The position numbers and the translations under genes were made by a program. The notes under the pieces are model-generated. The model was not told the DNA's origin. It did not search any database and saw only the letters and a list, made by a program, of their open reading frames with translations. From an uncultured Clostridium sp. (GTDB lineage: Bacteria; Bacillota; Clostridia; Lachnospirales; Lachnospiraceae), in NCBI GenBank assembly GCA_900540335.1, contig UQFC01000024.1:1-33601 (forward strand): a stretch of DNA of 33,601 bases, read 5' to 3'. Below are positions 1 to 7,995 of this stretch, piece after piece; position 1 is the stretch's first letter, and every line of letters begins with the position of its first letter.

Positions 1-786
1 GATAGTTGCTCTACGAAGAACCTTCTTCATCTCATCGATTGATGGCTCCTCGCCCTCAAGGTACATCATCATTAAGTCGTCATCTAACTCGCAGATCTTC
101 TCGACAAGGTTCTCATGCCACTTGTCTGCAAGCTCCTTAAGGTCATCAGGGATAGTTGTGATCTCGATGTCCTCGCCCTTATCATCTTTGTAGTAGTATG
201 CTTCCATCTCGAACAGATCGATCAGACCGATGAAGTCTGACTCTTTTCCGATAGGGATCTGTACTGGAATTGCATTCTTGCCCAGACGATCAATGATTGT
301 CTGAACTGAGTAGAAAAAGTCTGCACCCATTTTATCCATCTTGTTGATGAATGCCATACGAGGTACATTGTATGTGTCAGCCTGACGCCATACGTTCTCT
401 GACTGAGGCTCTACACCAGCCTTAGCATCGAATACACCTACAGCTCCGTCAAGTACACGAAGTGAACGCTCAACCTCAACAGTGAAGTCAACGTGTCCCG
501 GAGTATCGATGATGTTGATACGATGCTCCAGAGCGCCTTTTTTCGGCTTGCAGTTTTCCTGCAGAGTCCAGTGGCAGGTGGTAGCTGCAGAAGTAATGGT
601 AATACCTCTCTCCTGCTCCTGTGCCATCCAGTCCATGGTAGCGGTACCTTCATGAGTATCACCGATCTTGTAGTTTACACCAGTGTAATACAGAATACGC
701 TCGGTAGTGGTGGTCTTACCAGCATCGATATGAGCCATGATTCCGATATTTCTGGTTCTCTCTAACGGATATTCTCTTCCAGCCAA
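1..786 (-). CDS. fusA: Elongation factor G, N-terminal part (runs off the left edge)
   Basis: EF-G is the ribosomal translocase: it moves tRNA and mRNA through the ribosome using GTP. The first 262 codons are present. The translation opens MAGREYPLERTRNIGIMAHI and shows the GTPase motifs AHIDAGKTTTTE (P-loop), DTPGHVDF (G3) and NKMDK (G4). The start is TTG at 784-786, chosen because it gives the conserved EF-G N-terminus and has AGGAGG (minus strand of 795-800) eight bases upstream. It follows rpsG by 15 bases, so the two are co-transcribed in the str operon. The rest of the gene, and perhaps tuf, lie beyond the window. The only oddity is the TTG start in a highly expressed gene. Confidence 0.97.
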   Translation of the reverse strand, partial: MAGREYPLERTRNIGIMAHIDAGKTTTTERILYYTGVNYKIGDTHEGTATMDWMAQEQERGITITSAATTCHWTLQENCKPKKGALEHRINIIDTPGHVDFTVEVERSLRVLDGAVGVFDAKAGVEPQSENVWRQADTYNVPRMAFINKMDKMGADFFYSVQTIIDRLGKNAIPVQIPIGKESDFIGLIDLFEMEAYYYKDDKGEDIEITTIPDDLKELADKWHENLVEKICELDDDLMMMYLEGEEPSIDEMKKVLRRATI

Positions 787-801
787 AGCTTTGTCCTCCT
801 A

Positions 802-1272
802 TTAGAATCTAAAATGGGAGAAGGCCTTGTTAGCCTCTGCCATCTTATGCATGTCTTCTTTACGTTTTACAGATGCGCCGGTATTGTTTGCTGCATCCAT
901 AATCTCGTTTGCCAGTCTCTCAACCTGGGTCTTCTCGCCTCTCTTACGGGAGAACATGGTGATCCAGCGCAGAGCCAGGGTCTGTCTTCTCTCCGGCTTA
1001 ACCTCGATCGGCACCTGATAGGTAGCGCCGCCGATACGTTTTGCCTTAACTTCCAGAACCGGCATAATGTTGTTCATAGCCTCTTCAAAGACCTCAAGGG
1101 CCGGCTTGCCGCTCTTTTCTTCCACACGGGCAAATGCGCCGTATACGATCTTCTGGGCTACACCCTTCTTACCATCCAGCATGATGTTGTTGATCAGCTT
1201 GGTTACAACCTTGTTGTTGTATAAAGGATCTGCCAATACGTCTCTTTTCTGAATATGTCCTTTACGTGGCAC
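802..1272 (-). CDS. rpsG: 30S ribosomal protein S7
   Basis: S7 binds the 3' domain of 16S rRNA and nucleates assembly of the 30S head. The 156-residue product begins with PRKGHIQKRDVLADPLYNNK after the initiator, the conserved S7 start. An in-frame ATG seven codons upstream overlaps the ribosome-binding site, so I prefer GTG at 1270-1272: AAGGAGGG (minus strand of 1280-1287) then sits seven bases away, and 156 residues is the usual S7 length. It is the middle gene of the rpsL-rpsG-fusA operon. The 264-base gap to rpsL is long for this operon and holds a possible extra promoter. Confidence 0.97.
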   Translation of the reverse strand: MPRKGHIQKRDVLADPLYNNKVVTKLINNIMLDGKKGVAQKIVYGAFARVEEKSGKPALEVFEEAMNNIMPVLEVKAKRIGGATYQVPIEVKPERRQTLALRWITMFSRKRGEKTQVERLANEIMDAANNTGASVKRKEDMHKMAEANKAFSHFRF

Positions 1273-1353
1273 GTTACTTCCCTCCTTAATCATAAATAAT
1301 TGATTAGCTCATCGGTACTCACATGTTTCCATAAAATGTGTTCGTGCGGTAAT

Positions 1354-1381
1354 TTTATATTTCCTGCAACCTACAGGTCAA
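1354..1381 (-). promoter_or_regulatory. Possible internal promoter for rpsG-fusA
   Basis: Within the rpsL-rpsG spacer the minus strand reads TTGACC (1381-1376), 16 bases, TATAAA (1359-1354), about 80 bases before the rpsG start. The same spacer (1273-1536) holds two imperfect hairpins near 1460-1490 and 1500-1520 and no gene. Prediction by eye only. Confidence 0.4.
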
Positions 1382-1536
1382 TATCAACTTCCAGCACATA
1401 ACGGAACGCCAAAAGCCTTCCGCAATCACTTTTTACTTGCGTTAGTGGTACAATTCATTCCCTGTTTTCCGCCCGAAGGGGAAACGGGAACCTGCGTTCC
1501 TGCGCTTACGCTGCGCAGAAGCTTTGCAGCTTTTTA

Positions 1537-1959
1537 TTACTTCTTAGCTGCTTTCGGTCTCTTAGCGCCGTATTTGGAACGAGCCTGCTTACGGTTTGCT
1601 ACACCTGCGGTATCCAGGGTACCTCTGATGATGTGGTATCTGGTACCTGGTAAGTCTTTTACTCTTCCTCCGCGGATCAGAACTACGCTATGCTCCTGAA
1701 GGTTGTGACCCTCACCCGGAATATAGCTGGTTACCTCGATACCGTTGGAAAGACGTACTCTGGCGATTTTACGAAGTGCAGAGTTCGGCTTCTTCGGGGT
1801 AGCAGTCTTAACTGCGGTGCAGACGCCTCTCTTCTGAGGAGAAGAAGTATTGGTAGCACGCTTCTGTAAGGAGTTATAACCTTTCTGCAGAGCCGGTGCA
1901 GTAGACTTCTTTGCTGCTGACTGTCTTCCCTTTCTCACTAACTGGTTGAATGTTGGCAT
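1537..1959 (-). CDS. rpsL: 30S ribosomal protein S12
   Basis: S12 sits at the decoding centre and affects translational accuracy; it is the classic site of streptomycin-resistance mutations. The product is 140 residues, starting MPTFNQLVRKGRQ and ending in a basic Lys-rich tail. The conserved S12 segments TPKKPNSALRK and IPGEGHNLQEHS are visible; TPKKPNS carries the wild-type lysine. The reading frame stays open 39 codons further upstream, but AGGAGG (minus strand of 1968-1973) lies eight bases before the ATG at 1957-1959, so that start is firm. First gene of the str operon, transcribed from the promoter at 2048-2076 with a leader of about 80 bases. Confidence 0.97.
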   Translation of the reverse strand: MPTFNQLVRKGRQSAAKKSTAPALQKGYNSLQKRATNTSSPQKRGVCTAVKTATPKKPNSALRKIARVRLSNGIEVTSYIPGEGHNLQEHSVVLIRGGRVKDLPGTRYHIIRGTLDTAGVANRKQARSKYGAKRPKAAKK

Positions 1960-2047
1960 TCTTTTCACCTCCTGTGATATTGTCTGTTGGTTGCTGTTTC
2001 TTTCAGCTTTTACGCACAAAAATACAAGCGATTTTGCACGCCATATC

Positions 2048-2076
2048 ATTATATCCGGATTATAAATGGCTGTCAA
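2048..2076 (-). promoter_or_regulatory. str operon promoter (sigma-70 type)
   Basis: Read on the minus strand: TTGACA at 2076-2071, a 17-base spacer, then TATAAT at 2053-2048. Both hexamers match consensus exactly, as expected for a ribosomal protein operon. The next gene downstream is rpsL. Confidence 0.9.
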
Positions 2077-2222
2077 GATACTTTTTCATTTTTTTACAAT
2101 ATTAATGTAACAGTTCAGCCTTGCGGGGATTCAGGCAAACGCCTTGTGACTTCTTTCCCCGTCATAAACAGGGACATCCGGGAATAAAATCAAATAAATC
2201 TCCCGACAAGGAAGCTGCTTAT

Positions 2223-2582
2223 ATGAATTCTTCCAAAACAGGGGCGCTCATACGCTCCCTTCTTATTTCCTATGTAATCTCCGGTCTTTTGCTTCTGGCC
2301 CTTTCCTTTGCACTCTACCGGTTAAAGCTGAAGGAAGCGCAGATCAATCAGGCTGTTTTTGCCGTCTATGGCATCGCCTGCCTGGCCAGCGGTTTTGTCT
2401 GCGGAAAAATAACAGGCAAGCGCCGCTTCTTCTGGGGTCTTTTCAGCGGACTCCTTTATTTTGCCGTGCTCTTTCTCCTGTCCTGGGCAGTCAGCCGCGG
2501 AGCCTCCCCTGCCTCCGGCCGTACAGCAGCCGTGATGCTTCTCTGTGCCGCTGCAGGCGCCATAGGCGGAATCCTCAGCTGA
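2223..2582 (+). CDS. TIGR04086-like small membrane protein
   Basis: A 119-residue protein made almost entirely of hydrophobic segments: about four transmembrane helices (roughly residues 10-30, 43-60, 67-88 and 98-118), joined by a basic loop around KITGKRRF. Size and pattern fit the TIGR04086 family of Firmicutes membrane proteins, whose function is unknown. The frame opens earlier, but the upstream residues are polar and unlike the family. ATG at 2223 follows AAGGA (2208-2212) at a workable distance. It is divergent from rpsL and ends before the repeat at 2643-2757. Family call from memory of the pattern; a different small membrane family is possible. Confidence 0.7.
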   Translation: MNSSKTGALIRSLLISYVISGLLLLALSFALYRLKLKEAQINQAVFAVYGIACLASGFVCGKITGKRRFFWGLFSGLLYFAVLFLLSWAVSRGASPASGRTAAVMLLCAAAGAIGGILS

Positions 2583-2642
2583 ACCGTTTTTACAGGGTCC
2601 TAGGTACATCTTCACATCGGAATACAGCTGTGGAATAAAAAA

Positions 2643-2757
2643 GAAGCCGGCGAGCTTCTCCGCCTGCGGCGGGTCGCTTCTGCGACAAAATTCTCTGCCG
2701 CCGCATGGCGATCCTCGCGGAGCGTTTTTATGTCATAGGACGCACTTTCCTATGACA
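2643..2757 (+). repeat. Family-2 intergenic repeat, copy A
   Basis: GC-rich structured sequence 3' of the TIGR04086-like gene. Positions 2646-2713 align without gaps to copy C at 15987-16054 (54 of 68 bases by hand count). The 3' part matches copy B at about 9279-9374. It ends in a perfect 10-bp hairpin (2731-2740 with 2748-2757) with loop CGCACTT. There is no coding sequence in 2583-2794. Confidence 0.75.
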
Positions 2758-2762
2758 CAAAA

Positions 2763-2789
2763 AGCGGCAGAGCTTTCCGCTCTGCCGCT
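2763..2789 (-). terminator. Intrinsic terminator after the serine hydrolase gene
   Basis: An 11-bp perfect stem (AGCGGCAGAGC with its complement) around a 5-base loop. On the minus strand it is followed by a TTTTTGTG tract. It lies six bases beyond the stop of the hydrolase gene and separates it from the plus-strand gene. Confidence 0.85.
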
Positions 2790-2794
2790 CCATA

Positions 2795-4240
2795 TTAAAA
2801 TGCTTTTCTTATAACCAGTGTAGGTCGTTTCCTGTCCTGAGAATTCATATTTACCCAGCGGTCAATCTTCACCTGTTCTTCTTCAAAATAAATACTCAGA
2901 TGGTCAAAAAATGCCATTTCCGGAAAACGCCATTCCATCATCAGCGTATCTTCATCGCTCCAGTAAGCAATAGCGGCAATCCGCGACACCGGCTGTTCAT
3001 ACTGGTGATGGAGACTGGCGCCTGTCATCGTTGTCATACCGTCTATCCAGTGATCCAGTCCGGCCAGAACCTCGTGCCTTCCCCGCTCATCTTCCATGAC
3101 GTATAGAATCCGCTCTTCGTCAAAATGGAGCTCGATCCGCCTGATACCGTCCTGATTTTCCTCCGGAGTCCAGAGGAAGTCACGAGCCTTCAGTTTTCTG
3201 TGATTCTTTACAGAAATATTTTTTCCTTCCAGCGTCATACAAAGACCCTTTTGCCGCAGGATTGCTTCCATCTTCCCGTCATCCTGCCGGATCTCTTTAT
3301 CAGCCTTTACCTTGTCCACTATTTCTCTCTGAAACAGCTTCATGGCTGCGTAATGTTCATCTGCAGCCGTAATGGCAAATACCATATCAAGAGAAGGCAC
3401 AAGCCCGCAGGTCTGACCAAACATGCCTCGTCCTGCCCAGATATCATCTGCATGCTCCCAGTGGAAATTATACTGAAGTCCGCCTTCCGGAGGAAGAGGA
3501 TCTCTGTATCCCATAGCATAATCCACCCATTCTTCCGGAATCAGCTGTTCTCCCTGCCATTTTCCCTTGTTCAGATAAAGAAGTCCTATCCGCAGCATAT
3601 CCTCTGTTGTCAGGGATACTCCATTTCCTCCGGAGCAAACTCCCTCTGGACTCAGCATCCAGGGAAATTCTGTCAATCTGATTTTCTTTCCTACCCGTTC
3701 CCAAACCAGCTCTCTGCAGGTCTTTTTTTCCAACATCTGTACAATATAGGATAGAATATAGCTGTTTCCGCTGGAATACATATAAACCTCCCCCGGCGTT
3801 TTGTCAAAGGGAACCTGAAAATATGCATCCTTCCAGCTGCTCTTTAATGGACGCCATTCATTTCCACCAATACTGCGCTGCTGTCCGCTTCTCATGGTAA
3901 TCAGATTCCGGATGGTACAGGCACGCAGGTATTCATTGGCGCTCTTCTCATATTCCGGAAAAAACTTTAAAACCGGATCATCCAGATTCAGAAGTCCGTC
4001 TCCATATGCCAGAGCAACGGCTGTATTTGTCATGATTTTCGTAAAGGAATGCATGATATGGGGGATATCCGCCTTGTATGGGGCATTGTATGCCTCAAAA
4101 ATCACTTTTCCATGGCGGGCAATCATGATTCCGTGAATTTCTGATTCAGCCTTTTCACAGGCATTTAAAAAATTAATGATATATTCCGGGCAGATCCCCT
4201 CCCGGGAAGGAAGGGATCGCTCAAGCTCCTGTCTCATCAT
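2795..4240 (-). CDS. Serine hydrolase of the beta-lactamase / NylB-EstB class
   Basis: A 481-residue penicillin-binding-protein-like hydrolase (beta-lactamase superfamily, PF00144 type). The nucleophile motif SFTK is at residues 65-68, and the second motif, Tyr in YSSGNS, at 155-160, as in NylB- and EstB-like esterases and amidases. Residues after about 330 form an extra C-terminal domain I cannot name. No signal peptide is visible, so it is probably cytoplasmic and unlikely to be a secreted beta-lactamase. Start: ATG at 4238-4240, seven bases from AAGGAG; a TTG one codon upstream is too close. The permease gene ends only 15 bases upstream, so the two form an operon, suggesting the hydrolase acts on an imported ester or amide. 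Substrate unknown. Confidence 0.85.
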   Translation of the reverse strand: MMRQELERSLPSREGICPEYIINFLNACEKAESEIHGIMIARHGKVIFEAYNAPYKADIPHIMHSFTKIMTNTAVALAYGDGLLNLDDPVLKFFPEYEKSANEYLRACTIRNLITMRSGQQRSIGGNEWRPLKSSWKDAYFQVPFDKTPGEVYMYSSGNSYILSYIVQMLEKKTCRELVWERVGKKIRLTEFPWMLSPEGVCSGGNGVSLTTEDMLRIGLLYLNKGKWQGEQLIPEEWVDYAMGYRDPLPPEGGLQYNFHWEHADDIWAGRGMFGQTCGLVPSLDMVFAITAADEHYAAMKLFQREIVDKVKADKEIRQDDGKMEAILRQKGLCMTLEGKNISVKNHRKLKARDFLWTPEENQDGIRRIELHFDEERILYVMEDERGRHEVLAGLDHWIDGMTTMTGASLHHQYEQPVSRIAAIAYWSDEDTLMMEWRFPEMAFFDHLSIYFEEEQVKIDRWVNMNSQDRKRPTLVIRKAF

Positions 4241-4255
4241 CAAACATCTCCTTTT

Positions 4256-5539
4256 TTAGAAGAATGGGAATACCTGGGGAAGAATTGCCACACAGCAGAT
4301 CCAGGTAATAATCAGCAGCGGCCAGCCAAAGCGGGCAAAATCCTGGAATTTCAGCTTTGTGAAAATCATCATCGTCTGGTTTGTTCCGGATGCAATGGGG
4401 GTTAAATAGGAACATCCGGCCCCAATGGCAATTGCCAGAACAATAGCCTGCGGATTGGCTCCCAAAGTCTCCGCGATAGAAATACCAACCGGAGCAAGCA
4501 TTCCTGCGCAAGCCATATTGTTCATAAACTGAGTTCCTATAGAGGCACCGATACACAGCACTGCTGTAATCAGATACAGATTTCTGGATTCACCGATTAC
4601 ATGAATAATAGCAGTTCCAAACAGATCTCCAAGACCGCTCTGATTCATAATGGCAATCATCAGGTTAATACCTGCGCAGAAGAGAATCATATTGGCATCC
4701 AGAGAACTGATTGCCTCCTTTGGAGATACGATTGTTGTCAGAACAGCAATTGCAATCATGGCATAACCTACAAAGTTAGGGTCAATAGAAATCACCTTCA
4801 GAGATTTCAGCACCAGTGCAGCTACAAATACCACAAAGGCAGCTCCTACTACTTTCTGTTTATTTTTCTGCTCTGCCGTCAGTGTCTGGGCAACAATCTC
4901 ATCACCAAAATCATCATAAGATTTGCACCACCGGTTCATCACTATCATATAAATGCCGCCCAGAATAAAAATAGGGATGCCTACCCAGGCAAAATCCAGC
5001 ATTCCAAACAGCGCCAGACCTGCCTCCTCCAGAGCAGAGTTCGCATAAACATTTGTGGGGGTTCCAATCAGGGTAATTGCTCCACCCAGAGTGGTCGAAA
5101 AGATTACAAACAACACCAGCTTGGAAAGGCTGATCCGGTTCTTTCTTGCAATACTCTTTAACACAGGAAGAAATGCCAGAGCTACATAACTGTTCTGAAG
5201 TACTGTAGAAATCAGACCGGAAAAAACATATACGATTGCAAAAATCATCATTTCTTTTCTTTTTCCTGTCTGAGAACTGGTAGCCCGATCCAGAAATTCA
5301 CCAATTACCACATCCAGACCTGTAGCTGCAATCATGCCGGAAAACATACAGATAATCACCATCAGGTGAAGGCTGGAGCTGTTTAATACATTATAAACGG
5401 CATTGGCATCCATAACCTTTGCCAGAAACGCTACCGGAGCAATGCACACAAAGGTCATCCAGTTGGGAAGCTTGGGGTGTGCTAAAACAGCAATAAAGAT
5501 AATCAGGCAGACAAATGCCCAAATTAAAGACATATTCAT
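4256..5539 (-). CDS. DASS/SLC13-type anion permease
   Basis: A 427-residue integral membrane protein with about eleven hydrophobic segments. It has the two-half organisation of the divalent anion:sodium symporter / ion-transporter superfamily. The first half contains TLGGAITLIGTPTNVYA and the second CSYLTPIASGTNQTMM, the paired hairpin-loop signatures that bind substrate and Na+ in this family. It probably imports a dicarboxylate or related anion. Start: ATG at 5537-5539 behind GAAGGAGG; the frame is open 41 codons further upstream but those residues are not membrane-like. Downstream is a serine hydrolase (15-base gap); upstream on the same strand is a LysR regulator. Which anion is carried cannot be told from sequence. 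Confidence 0.88.
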   Translation of the reverse strand: MNMSLIWAFVCLIIFIAVLAHPKLPNWMTFVCIAPVAFLAKVMDANAVYNVLNSSSLHLMVIICMFSGMIAATGLDVVIGEFLDRATSSQTGKRKEMMIFAIVYVFSGLISTVLQNSYVALAFLPVLKSIARKNRISLSKLVLFVIFSTTLGGAITLIGTPTNVYANSALEEAGLALFGMLDFAWVGIPIFILGGIYMIVMNRWCKSYDDFGDEIVAQTLTAEQKNKQKVVGAAFVVFVAALVLKSLKVISIDPNFVGYAMIAIAVLTTIVSPKEAISSLDANMILFCAGINLMIAIMNQSGLGDLFGTAIIHVIGESRNLYLITAVLCIGASIGTQFMNNMACAGMLAPVGISIAETLGANPQAIVLAIAIGAGCSYLTPIASGTNQTMMIFTKLKFQDFARFGWPLLIITWICCVAILPQVFPFF

Positions 5540-5603
5540 ACGATATCCTCCTTCAGAAGCTATACTGTTTTTCTCTGCCGGCCGGCATTGTTCTGATAAA
5601 CCC

Positions 5604-5633
5604 AGTATAATCTTTTTCGTCAGATTTCGCCAA
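5604..5633 (-). promoter_or_regulatory. Predicted promoter of the permease-hydrolase operon
   Basis: Minus strand: TTGGCG (5633-5628), an 18-base spacer, TATACT (5609-5604), about 65 bases before the permease start. It lies just downstream of the inverted repeat at 5650-5672, a suitable place for activation by the adjacent LysR protein. Confidence 0.5.
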
Positions 5634-5649
5634 TGCAGAAACAAAATAA

Positions 5650-5672
5650 GGGTATAGCACAATGCTATACCC
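5650..5672 (-). promoter_or_regulatory. Inverted repeat at the LysR gene end: operator or terminator
   Basis: A perfect 10-bp inverted repeat, GGGTATAGCA with its complement, around a 3-base centre. It overlaps the stop codon of the LysR gene. The central TATAGCA-CAA-TGCTATA has the shape of a LysR-type box and lies upstream of the permease promoter. On the minus strand it is followed by the T-rich TTATTTTGTTT, so it could also end LysR transcription. Confidence 0.55.
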
Positions 5673-6624
5673 CAAGTTTTCCGACATTTCCCAACCTGGA
5701 AAAAATCTCTTTTTCTCCTGCCCGAAGCGCCGCCTTAATACAGGCAATACAGTAATTCTCCTCCGGTGAAAAGGCTCTGGTTCGAAGAGAAAGAACAGCC
5801 GCGCAGGACAGATCATCTCCTCCCACCTGGTAAAAATTCATCCTCTCTGCCCGATTCACATAAGCAAGATGTCCAGTAGCCACAATACAGCATCCCAGTC
5901 CGCCTTCTGCCGCCTGAATAGCCAGGGGACTGCTTGTCACCAAAAGTCTGGGCACAATGGGATATTTCATCTGACGGGCCAGACGGTCAATCCCCTTTCT
6001 GACAGATGTGGTTTCTTCCTGGAGGATAAAATCCATTTTCGGAAGTTTTCCCAGATCTACCTTCAAAAACAAACCCTTGTTCCCTTTCTCCGCATAAGCA
6101 CTGATATCATAGCGTTCAGGAACAATCAGAATATACGGCTCCCGGGCAAAAATATCGATTTCAAAATCGGAGCTCATCTCCAGAGCCGGTCCTATGGCAA
6201 AGTCATACTTTCCTTCTCTCAGAGCTTCCTCAATATCCTTTGACATGATATTGTACATCTCTACATCACATCCCGGGTATCGTTTTTTCACCTTTTCAGC
6301 CACATTATAAGCAGAAAGAGAAGCGGAATTCAATGTCATTCCCACACGAATCCGATTTGTAGTTTTCCGCTGGAACTCCCTCAGTTCATACTCCATGGTT
6401 CCCCGAAGAAGCTTGATTTCTTTGGCATATTTCAGATAGATTTTCCCGGCCTCAGTCAGCTCCGTTCCATTAATCGTCCGGACAAACAGACTGAATCCCA
6501 GTTCATTTTCCAGATTGGAAAGATATCTGCTCAAAGAAGGCTGACTGATATAAAGTACCTCTGCAGCCTGTGAAATGCTTCTGCACTCCGCCACTGCAAT
6601 CACATAATCAATGTCCCTTTCCAT
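5665..6624 (-). CDS. LysR-family transcriptional regulator
   Basis: A 319-residue LysR-type regulator. The N-terminal winged helix-turn-helix is clear: MERDIDYVIAVAECRS, then SISQAAEVLYISQPSLSRYLSNLE cut across residues about 15-40. An effector-binding domain follows (about residues 90-300). The true start is ATG at 6622-6624, directly after GAGGAGG; 26 further codons upstream in frame are not part of the family. It precedes the permease-hydrolase operon on the same strand (125-base gap) and probably regulates it in response to the transported anion. The 201 bases between it and the oxidoreductase gene hold no gene, only weak inverted repeats. Confidence 0.92.
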   Translation of the reverse strand: MERDIDYVIAVAECRSISQAAEVLYISQPSLSRYLSNLENELGFSLFVRTINGTELTEAGKIYLKYAKEIKLLRGTMEYELREFQRKTTNRIRVGMTLNSASLSAYNVAEKVKKRYPGCDVEMYNIMSKDIEEALREGKYDFAIGPALEMSSDFEIDIFAREPYILIVPERYDISAYAEKGNKGLFLKVDLGKLPKMDFILQEETTSVRKGIDRLARQMKYPIVPRLLVTSSPLAIQAAEGGLGCCIVATGHLAYVNRAERMNFYQVGGDDLSCAAVLSLRTRAFSPEENYCIACIKAALRAGEKEIFSRLGNVGKLGV

Positions 6625-6825
6625 TATTTCCTCCTCAATCAAGGGCATGTCCATACCATGTATCTGCTTCCTGTTTTCCCTGAAAAAGTCAGAAAAAGTC
6701 ACCAGCCGGAGTGTGTTCCCGGGATATTCAAAGTGAGACCGGACACCTCCGATACGGCCGAAACCGCACTCCTCCCGGAACTGGTGACAGATTCATTTTA
6801 CCACTGGTTTCTTCCAGTGACAAGT

Positions 6826-7833
6826 TCATTCTTTTTCCTGTTCCGTAAGAAAATCCGCTGCTGCAAGACTCCCTCTCTGCCCTGCCGCATTCTCCAGAAC
6901 CTCCATCATCATAACCGTGTGCTTCATCATTTCCCGGCAGGAACTCCGGTCCTTTCTGTGAAGCTGACCTGCAAATTCCGCCATTTCTCCTGTCAATGTT
7001 CCCGGTGCCGGATCCTCCGCCAGAACCCGGCGCTCTCCATTCACTGTAATCTCCGCCCGCACAGCCGAGCTTACAGGCCCTTCGATTTGAATCCAGCCCT
7101 CTGTTCCCTGGATAATGGCCCCGCAGGGGCTGGAGGAATCCTTTGCCCCGCTGCAGATTCCCAGAAAATCTCCATACTTTAAAACCGCCGTTCCTGAAGT
7201 ATCCACTCCGTTAAACCCGGCATTTGCATAATAATCCACCCGGTCCGGTTTCCCAAACAAACCGGTCACAAAATGGAGATTATAAAGATTAATATCATAC
7301 AGACATCCTCCGCTGCAGGCCGGATCAAAAGCCGGAAGAACAATCCCCTGCTCATACTGTCTGTACCTGCTGGACATTCTGGAGTAATTGCACTGTACCA
7401 TTTTCACAGCTCCAATCTCTCCCAGATGTCTCTTTACCTCCTGAAAAACAGGAGAATAGGGAATCTTAAAAGCCTCCCACAAAAAAAGTTCTTTTTCATC
7501 GGCCAGATCCGCCAGTTCCTTTGCTTCCCCGGCTGTCACGGTAAAAGGCTTCTCGCAAATCACATGCTTTCCTGCCTCCAATGCCTTTTTTGCATATTCA
7601 TAATGCATTTGATTGACAATTCCAATATAAACGGTGTCCATATCCTCCCGTTCCAGAAAGGTTCTGTAATCCGTATCCACAGCCGGTATTCCAAATTCTT
7701 CGGCCAGGATACGTCCCTTCTCCAGGCTTTTCTCCCTGACACAAATCGCTGTCGTTTCGATCTCCGGGATTTCCTTTATGTCCTGAAGCATCCGCCTTAC
7801 AATCATCCCGTTTCCTGCAATTCCAATCCGCAT
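6826..7833 (-). CDS. Gfo/Idh/MocA-family oxidoreductase
   Basis: A 335-residue NAD(P)-dependent dehydrogenase of the glucose-fructose oxidoreductase / inositol dehydrogenase family. The N-terminal Rossmann fold shows MRIGIAGNGMI (glycine-rich loop). The family's catalytic-site motif appears as CEKPFTV near residue 95, followed by the alpha/beta C-terminal domain with DINLYNLHFVTGLFG. Such enzymes oxidise or epimerise sugars, inositols or their derivatives; the substrate is not predictable here. ATG at 7831-7833 is preceded by AAGGGAGAAG. It has its own promoter (7908-7937) and is followed by the LysR gene on the same strand after about 200 bases, so it may or may not belong to that cluster. 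Confidence 0.9.
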   Translation of the reverse strand: MRIGIAGNGMIVRRMLQDIKEIPEIETTAICVREKSLEKGRILAEEFGIPAVDTDYRTFLEREDMDTVYIGIVNQMHYEYAKKALEAGKHVICEKPFTVTAGEAKELADLADEKELFLWEAFKIPYSPVFQEVKRHLGEIGAVKMVQCNYSRMSSRYRQYEQGIVLPAFDPACSGGCLYDINLYNLHFVTGLFGKPDRVDYYANAGFNGVDTSGTAVLKYGDFLGICSGAKDSSSPCGAIIQGTEGWIQIEGPVSSAVRAEITVNGERRVLAEDPAPGTLTGEMAEFAGQLHRKDRSSCREMMKHTVMMMEVLENAAGQRGSLAAADFLTEQEKE

Positions 7834-7907
7834 AATCTTCTCCCTTCTGCTGCTCTGATTCCTCTTTTTTCCGATTCTGTTACAGGCTGCAGGTTCTGCA
7901 TTGTTCC

Positions 7908-7937
7908 ATTATATCAGATTATTCTTAATTACAGCAA
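7908..7937 (-). promoter_or_regulatory. Predicted promoter of the Gfo/Idh gene
   Basis: Minus strand: TTGCTG (7937-7932), 18 bases, consensus TATAAT (7913-7908), about 75 bases before the start codon. Confidence 0.6.
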
Positions 7938-7966
7938 TTCCATGAAAGAAAATTTTTATGCCATCG

Positions 7967-7995
7967 TTGCATTTTCTGCCTTCTCATATTATAAT
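7967..7995 (+). promoter_or_regulatory. Predicted promoter of the DAHP synthase gene
   Basis: TTGCAT (7967-7972), a 17-base spacer, consensus TATAAT (7990-7995). Transcription would begin near 8002 and give a leader of about 200 bases before the start at 8205. The -10 box is part of the family-1 repeat: the copy at 33459 has TATAAT at the same distance from the hairpins. Confidence 0.7.

Noticed and set aside
1460..1531. GC-rich hairpins in the rpsL-rpsG spacer as a fourth family-2 copy
   Set aside because: Only short scattered words match on either strand; no continuous alignment with the other copies.
6790..6825. Hairpin CACTGG...CCAGTG after the Gfo/Idh gene as a terminator
   Set aside because: Only six base pairs and no T-tract on the minus strand.
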